A stretch of 64,000 bases of DNA from G965197675 sp965197675 (GTDB lineage Bacteria; Chloroflexota; Dehalococcoidia; Plut-88900): the NCBI GenBank assembly GCA_965197675.1, contig OZ240221.1:2170001-2234000 (forward strand). Direction: 5' to 3'. Positions 60,847 to 64,000 of this stretch are shown piece after piece. How positions within the stretch are numbered: the first letter of the stretch is position 1; the number at the start of each line of letters is the position of its first letter. The translations under genes were made by a program, and so were the position numbers. A model generated the notes under the pieces. It ran no database searches and had not been told where the DNA came from. It was given only the letters and a program-made list of their open reading frames with translations.

Positions 60847-62130
60847 TTAGATGACCTCCTGGTTTCTCAACTGCATTAGCTCCTCACTGGACAACCCTAA
60901 GAGACCAGAGTAGACCTTTTGGTTGTGCTCTCCCAGGGCGGGGGAAGGCGAAAGCGTCGTGTTGGGATAGTCGCTGAACTTCCAGGGAAACCCGGGGATG
61001 GTGGTTTGTCCCAGAGATGGGATATTGACCTGCTTGAAGTACTTTCGCTCCTCCAGGTGGTCATTGGACATCAGCTCCGACATCTTGAGAATCTTTGCGA
61101 ACAGCAGTCGCAAGTCCTGACCTTCGCGAAACAAGTCATCGGAGTGAAGCTCACGAAGCCGGGACTGTATCTTCTCCTCCAATTCAAGTCCATATTTCCG
61201 CTGCCCCTCTACAGTACTGAATCTCTCGTCCTCCAACACCTCGGGCATGTCGAGCATCACTTCCCAGAGAACTCTCCATCGTTCATATCCGGGCCCGACT
61301 ACAAAGGCCATGTAATCGTCTTTCGCCTGTTGAACCGACTCGATGACACCGGTGTCTTGGCTGGCCCATCTGCCTACCCGCCTTCGGACTGCTCCAGTGT
61401 AGGAGAACTCGGTTGCATGATAGATAGTCGACGTGAGTAGTGCGTTTACCTTGGACACTAACACATCCTGTCCATAGCCAGTCATAAGCGCAGAGAACCA
61501 CGCCGTCAAAGTAGCGAAACAAGCAGCGATCCCCGTGAAAAGACTAGCGAATGGGACCCCTGGCTGTACGGGTGGCCCATCCGGTTCTCCGTTGGTGTAA
61601 AGGATCCCCGTTAGTGCATATGCCAGGAGATCAGCGAGATTGCTTTCATCATCCGTCTCGTCATCAGCGCTATTTGAGAACGCCGTAACAACGATCCTTG
61701 GATTAATATGGGACAGATCGTCGTAGGTCAACCCCATGGACCGAGTAGGTTCAGAAGCTGCTGAGTGAACCAGGACATCCGCATCTCTGGACAGTTTCTT
61801 AAGGATCTCCAGTTCCGTCTGTGTATTGACGTCGAGGGTTATACCTTCCTTGGAGGTGTTCAAGAACAGGAATAGGCCGCTTTTCTCAGTGTCGACAATA
61901 TCACCTGGGAAAGGCCCTTCACGACGGGTCGGCTCACCAGATGGAGGCTCTATCTTTATAACGCGTGCGCCGTAGTCCGCCAATAACTTGGCGCAATATG
62001 AACCCTCTAAACCTGTGGACATGTCCAACACTCTCATCCCAGAGAGTATGTGAGGACTGCGGTTCAAGCTTGCCTGGAATGTTTCAGACCCCGCACGTTC
62101 CGGCATGTCCATCACCAGCATAGAGGGCAA
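60847..62130 (-). CDS. Family III CoA-transferase-like protein lacking the catalytic Asp
   Basis: The 427-residue protein shows GMRVLDMSTGLEGSYCAKLLADYG, NTSKEGITLDV and NPRIVVTAFS, and aligns over the whole length with family III CoA-transferases. At the active-site loop GEPDGPPVQPGVPFASLFTG the usual ADxxxG reads ASLFTG, so the catalytic Asp is Ser. It is therefore unlikely to work alone and may be a structural partner of the downstream paralogue. The start is TTG; ATGs at codons 4, 7 and 9 are alternatives. First gene of the operon with 59538 and the amidohydrolase 58408. Confidence 0.88.
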   Translation of the reverse strand: MPSMLVMDMPERAGSETFQASLNRSPHILSGMRVLDMSTGLEGSYCAKLLADYGARVIKIEPPSGEPTRREGPFPGDIVDTEKSGLFLFLNTSKEGITLDVNTQTELEILKKLSRDADVLVHSAASEPTRSMGLTYDDLSHINPRIVVTAFSNSADDETDDESNLADLLAYALTGILYTNGEPDGPPVQPGVPFASLFTGIAACFATLTAWFSALMTGYGQDVLVSKVNALLTSTIYHATEFSYTGAVRRRVGRWASQDTGVIESVQQAKDDYMAFVVGPGYERWRVLWEVMLDMPEVLEDERFSTVEGQRKYGLELEEKIQSRLRELHSDDLFREGQDLRLLFAKILKMSELMSNDHLEERKYFKQVNIPSLGQTTIPGFPWKFSDYPNTTLSPSPALGEHNQKVYSGLLGLSSEELMQLRNQEVI

Positions 62131-62250
62131 AGCGAACCACTTCGGAAAGGCATAGAAAATCCAACCGAAGAATCAGCAAGCACTATAGAATGCTTATAGG
62201 AACTGTATGTTGAGCAAGGTGGTGCTCAGGTTATTCGGAAAGTTGGAACG

Positions 62251-62538
62251 TTACCAGCGAGGTCCTCGACCTCCTCCGCCGCCAAAGCCCCGCTCCGGTC
62301 GAGGGCGGGCCTCACTTACGGTAACTGAGCGCCCCTCTATATCCTTGCCATTGAGGGCGGCAATAGCTGCCTCTGCTTCCTCATTGGCAGGCATCTCCAC
62401 AAACGCGAAACCCTTCGAGCGGCTGGTATCCCTGTCACGGATGATAGCAACGTCCTCTACCTGCCCGTGTTGCTCGAACGCCTGGCGCAGGTCATCCTCG
62501 GTCATCTGATACGAGATGTTCCCTACATATATCCTCAA
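62251..62538 (-). CDS. RNA-binding protein with one RRM domain
   Basis: The 95-residue protein is a single RNA-recognition motif with RNP2 IYVGNI (3-8) and RNP1 KGFAFVEM (42-49), followed by a Gly/Arg-rich tail (RGFGGGGGRGPRW). This is the form of cyanobacterial Rbp and other bacterial glycine-rich RRM proteins, which bind single-stranded RNA and are often cold-induced. GGAGAGGAGACGG lies upstream of the ATG. The 5' region upstream to about 62760 contains a short imperfect stem (GGAAACGAA/TTCGTTTTCC form) that could be part of a regulated leader. Confidence 0.92.
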   Translation of the reverse strand: MRIYVGNISYQMTEDDLRQAFEQHGQVEDVAIIRDRDTSRSKGFAFVEMPANEEAEAAIAALNGKDIEGRSVTVSEARPRPERGFGGGGGRGPRW

Positions 62539-63120
62539 TGCCGTCTCCTCTCCTATACGGCGACAGTTGCTTATTGCCTTTTAACCAGCGGAAAACGAAT
62601 TTTCGTTTCCTTGCTGCTCACCTCCACTACCGATACATCCATAGAGTCGTACATCGTCTGTTGAAGCATTCACTGCAGGGAACGGAACAATCACCGACAC
62701 CGAGCATGCTCAAAACAAACTTGAGGGCACACGAGGACTTCACTTATAGTCCAAACCAACCACATTAACACTATGGCGCATCTAGTGTGGAGACGCAAGG
62801 CGCTGCCACTACCAAATAGTATATCACACGCCGTCTAGGAGACGAATACTACTTTTAGAGCGAGTAGTGCAACTATAAGTGTGCAAAAGAGCGGGGACGG
62901 TTCGGGAGCAGCTCCGCCCTGGCACTTCTTTATCCCTAGATGGGGTTGCCTTCTGCTGCGAGGAAGACTACTCCACCCTCCTAGGATCTTTCCATTAGCA
63001 TGTCACCTACGGCCCGTTTCCACCAGGTCATGCTAAGACCGTCAAAACATCTTAAAACCCTGGTCCGCCGTTCCGGTGAACGCAGGAGCGACGACACCCT
63101 ACATCTACGGAGATGCCGAG
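62539..63120. other. Intergenic region between RRM protein and transporter genes
   Basis: No gene is supported. Near 62592-62612 lies an imperfect palindrome (GGAAAACGAATTTTCGTTTCC without one base), about 55 bases upstream of the RRM start. A minus-strand frame at 62981-63229 is Arg-rich and overlaps the transporter's small subunit; it is not convincing. Confidence 0.45.
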
Positions 63121-63273
63121 TCAACTCTTCGATTGACTGGCTTCGTCCTCTTTCTTCTTGCCTCTGACCATCGCCACGAGATCTGCTATCACAGCGTAGT
63201 ACACGTAGAGGGCCGCCAGAGAGAGCCATGCAATGGTGACCGAATGGTTCAGGATGTACCCGAGCTCTGACAT
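63121..63273 (-). CDS. Small membrane protein after the sodium:solute symporter
   Basis: Starting at ATG 63273 (GGAG 8 bases upstream) the product has 50 residues: MSELGYILNHSVTIAW, one transmembrane helix (SLAALYVYYAVIADLVAM) and a charged tail (RGKKKEDEASQSK). It lies directly downstream of the symporter and is likely translated with it. Several symporters of this superfamily have a small single-span partner encoded next to them. The frame is open further upstream, but that part overlaps the symporter 3' region and is Arg-rich. Confidence 0.65.
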   Translation of the reverse strand: MSELGYILNHSVTIAWLSLAALYVYYAVIADLVAMVRGKKKEDEASQSKS

Positions 63274-63340
63274 GTCCAACTCCCTGTCTCCAGCACGTCG
63301 TAGAGTACTTGCCCGTGGGCTGTCGTACTCCCGGCGCACG

Positions 63341-64000
63341 CTATCTCCGGGTGACGCCTCCGGCCTCTCGGAGACTGTTAAAATCGAACGGTTGCGGTCT
63401 CAGGACCGTCCACGGAATTGCTATTAGGGCCGATACGCTCAGCACAATGATGTTTCCCCACACCACACCCCAGAGGAGGTCCATCCCCGTCGCCGTCCAG
63501 TAGGTTATGCCGCACATGCTGCCGACGATGGCGGCCCAGAACGCTCCGTTCCGGTTGGTGGTCCGCACAAAGCACGCCATGATCACGGGTATGACCGCTG
63601 ACGAGAAGGCAATTCCCATGGCCTGGTACATGCCCGCGAAAGAGAACCCAATGTGTCGAAAGAAGATGACAACTAACAAAAGCATGGCCGCGATCACGTA
63701 GAGTGATACCCTGCTGGCGACGAGCAGCGTCCTGTCCCTGGCGCGTGGGTTGATATGCCCCTTGAGTATGTCGTTCACGAACACTGTAGCCACGGCTAGG
63801 ATCTCACCTGCGCCGGTGCTGACCGTCGCGGAGCCGACTGCCAGGATGAATATGGTCAATCCCACGAATCCCAGGACGAGGAAGGCCATTACGGGGGCCA
63901 CTGCCTCCGCCTCCGTGAAGAGCATTGTCGTAGTGCCGTAGCTGTACGACTCCCCGACCACCAGCCCCTTTGACAGGGCAGCTACACCCAGGGCTGTGCC
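63341..64000 (-). CDS. Sodium:solute symporter family protein (partial, C-terminal part)
   Basis: The frame is open from the right edge; the visible 219 codons encode the C-terminal membrane helices of an SSS-family transporter: FLVLGFVGLTIFILAVGSA, then TVSTGAGEILAVATVFVNDI, the family segment that lines the second sodium site, RVSLYVIAAMLLLVVIFF, AFSSAVIPVIMACF and GAFWAAIVGSMCGI. It should import an organic solute with Na+. The start lies outside the window. The substrate cannot be told. The small membrane protein follows 67 bases downstream. Confidence 0.9.
   Translation of the reverse strand, partial: GTALGVAALSKGLVVGESYSYGTTTMLFTEAEAVAPVMAFLVLGFVGLTIFILAVGSATVSTGAGEILAVATVFVNDILKGHINPRARDRTLLVASRVSLYVIAAMLLLVVIFFRHIGFSFAGMYQAMGIAFSSAVIPVIMACFVRTTNRNGAFWAAIVGSMCGITYWTATGMDLLWGVVWGNIIVLSVSALIAIPWTVLRPQPFDFNSLREAGGVTRR

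Overview
The window most resembles a chromosome segment from a member of the Chloroflexota, close to the marine SAR202 type. That is an inference from gene content: no rRNA, tRNA or housekeeping marker lies here. The basis is dense paralogy in families expanded in SAR202 genomes: five flavin-dependent luciferase-like oxidoreductases, five complete ACMSD-type amidohydrolases plus fragments, four complete Ldh2-type dehydrogenases plus a fragment, four free-standing short-chain dehydrogenases, two amidases, two intact family III CoA-transferases plus a fragment, and one enolase-superfamily enzyme. Composition is moderate in GC. Genes are packed in short operons that switch strand often, with ATG, GTG and TTG starts and mostly good GGAGG-type ribosome binding sites.

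Layout. 0-8.5 kb: cupin, an Ldh2 fragment, hydantoinase B without hydantoinase A, an Ldh2 paralogue, a flavin oxidoreductase and an aldolase/dehydrogenase fusion closed by a perfect 22-bp hairpin. 9-15.4 kb: zinc alcohol dehydrogenase and methyltransferase, then a four-gene plus-strand operon (amidase, isocitrate/isopropylmalate-type dehydrogenase, ureohydrolase, threonine-dehydratase-like enzyme). 15.4-19.5 kb: a graveyard of truncated genes, two tandem dehydrogenases and a 0.5-kb repeated element encoding a small AT-hook-like basic protein. 19.6-27.3 kb: flavin oxidoreductases, an amidase, and an operon headed by a zinc alcohol dehydrogenase whose catalytic cysteine codon is an in-frame UGA, followed by a DadA-like oxidase and an Ldh2 paralogue. 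28-40.5 kb: D-aminoacylase-type and ACMSD-type hydrolases, then a minus-strand operon of amidohydrolase, enolase-superfamily enzyme, ThDP enzyme and VOC protein. 41.3-49 kb: repeat-rich intergenic DNA around Ldh2, beta-propeller, hydroxyacid dehydrogenase, flavin oxidoreductase and amidohydrolase genes. 49-64 kb: phosphotriesterase homologue, an amidohydrolase with broken duplicates, two solute-binding lipoproteins that share a nearly identical linker, a CAP-domain membrane protein with a parS-like site at its start, a CoA-transferase pair, an RRM protein and a sodium:solute symporter running off the right edge.

Taken together the genes look like a kit for degrading varied organic molecules: hydrolases open amide, lactone and ester bonds, flavin enzymes and dehydrogenases oxidise the products, CoA-transferases activate acids, and binding proteins and a symporter import substrates. 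No substrate can be fixed from sequence. The strongest unexplained signals are the UGA at the zinc-ligand cysteine with a SECIS-like hairpin (23.87 kb), the element with three decamers at exact 30-bp spacing and an apparent AUU start (19.0 and 41.6 kb), a MITE-like family with terminal inverted repeats (five copies), and a coherent active-site variant of Ldh2 enzymes.
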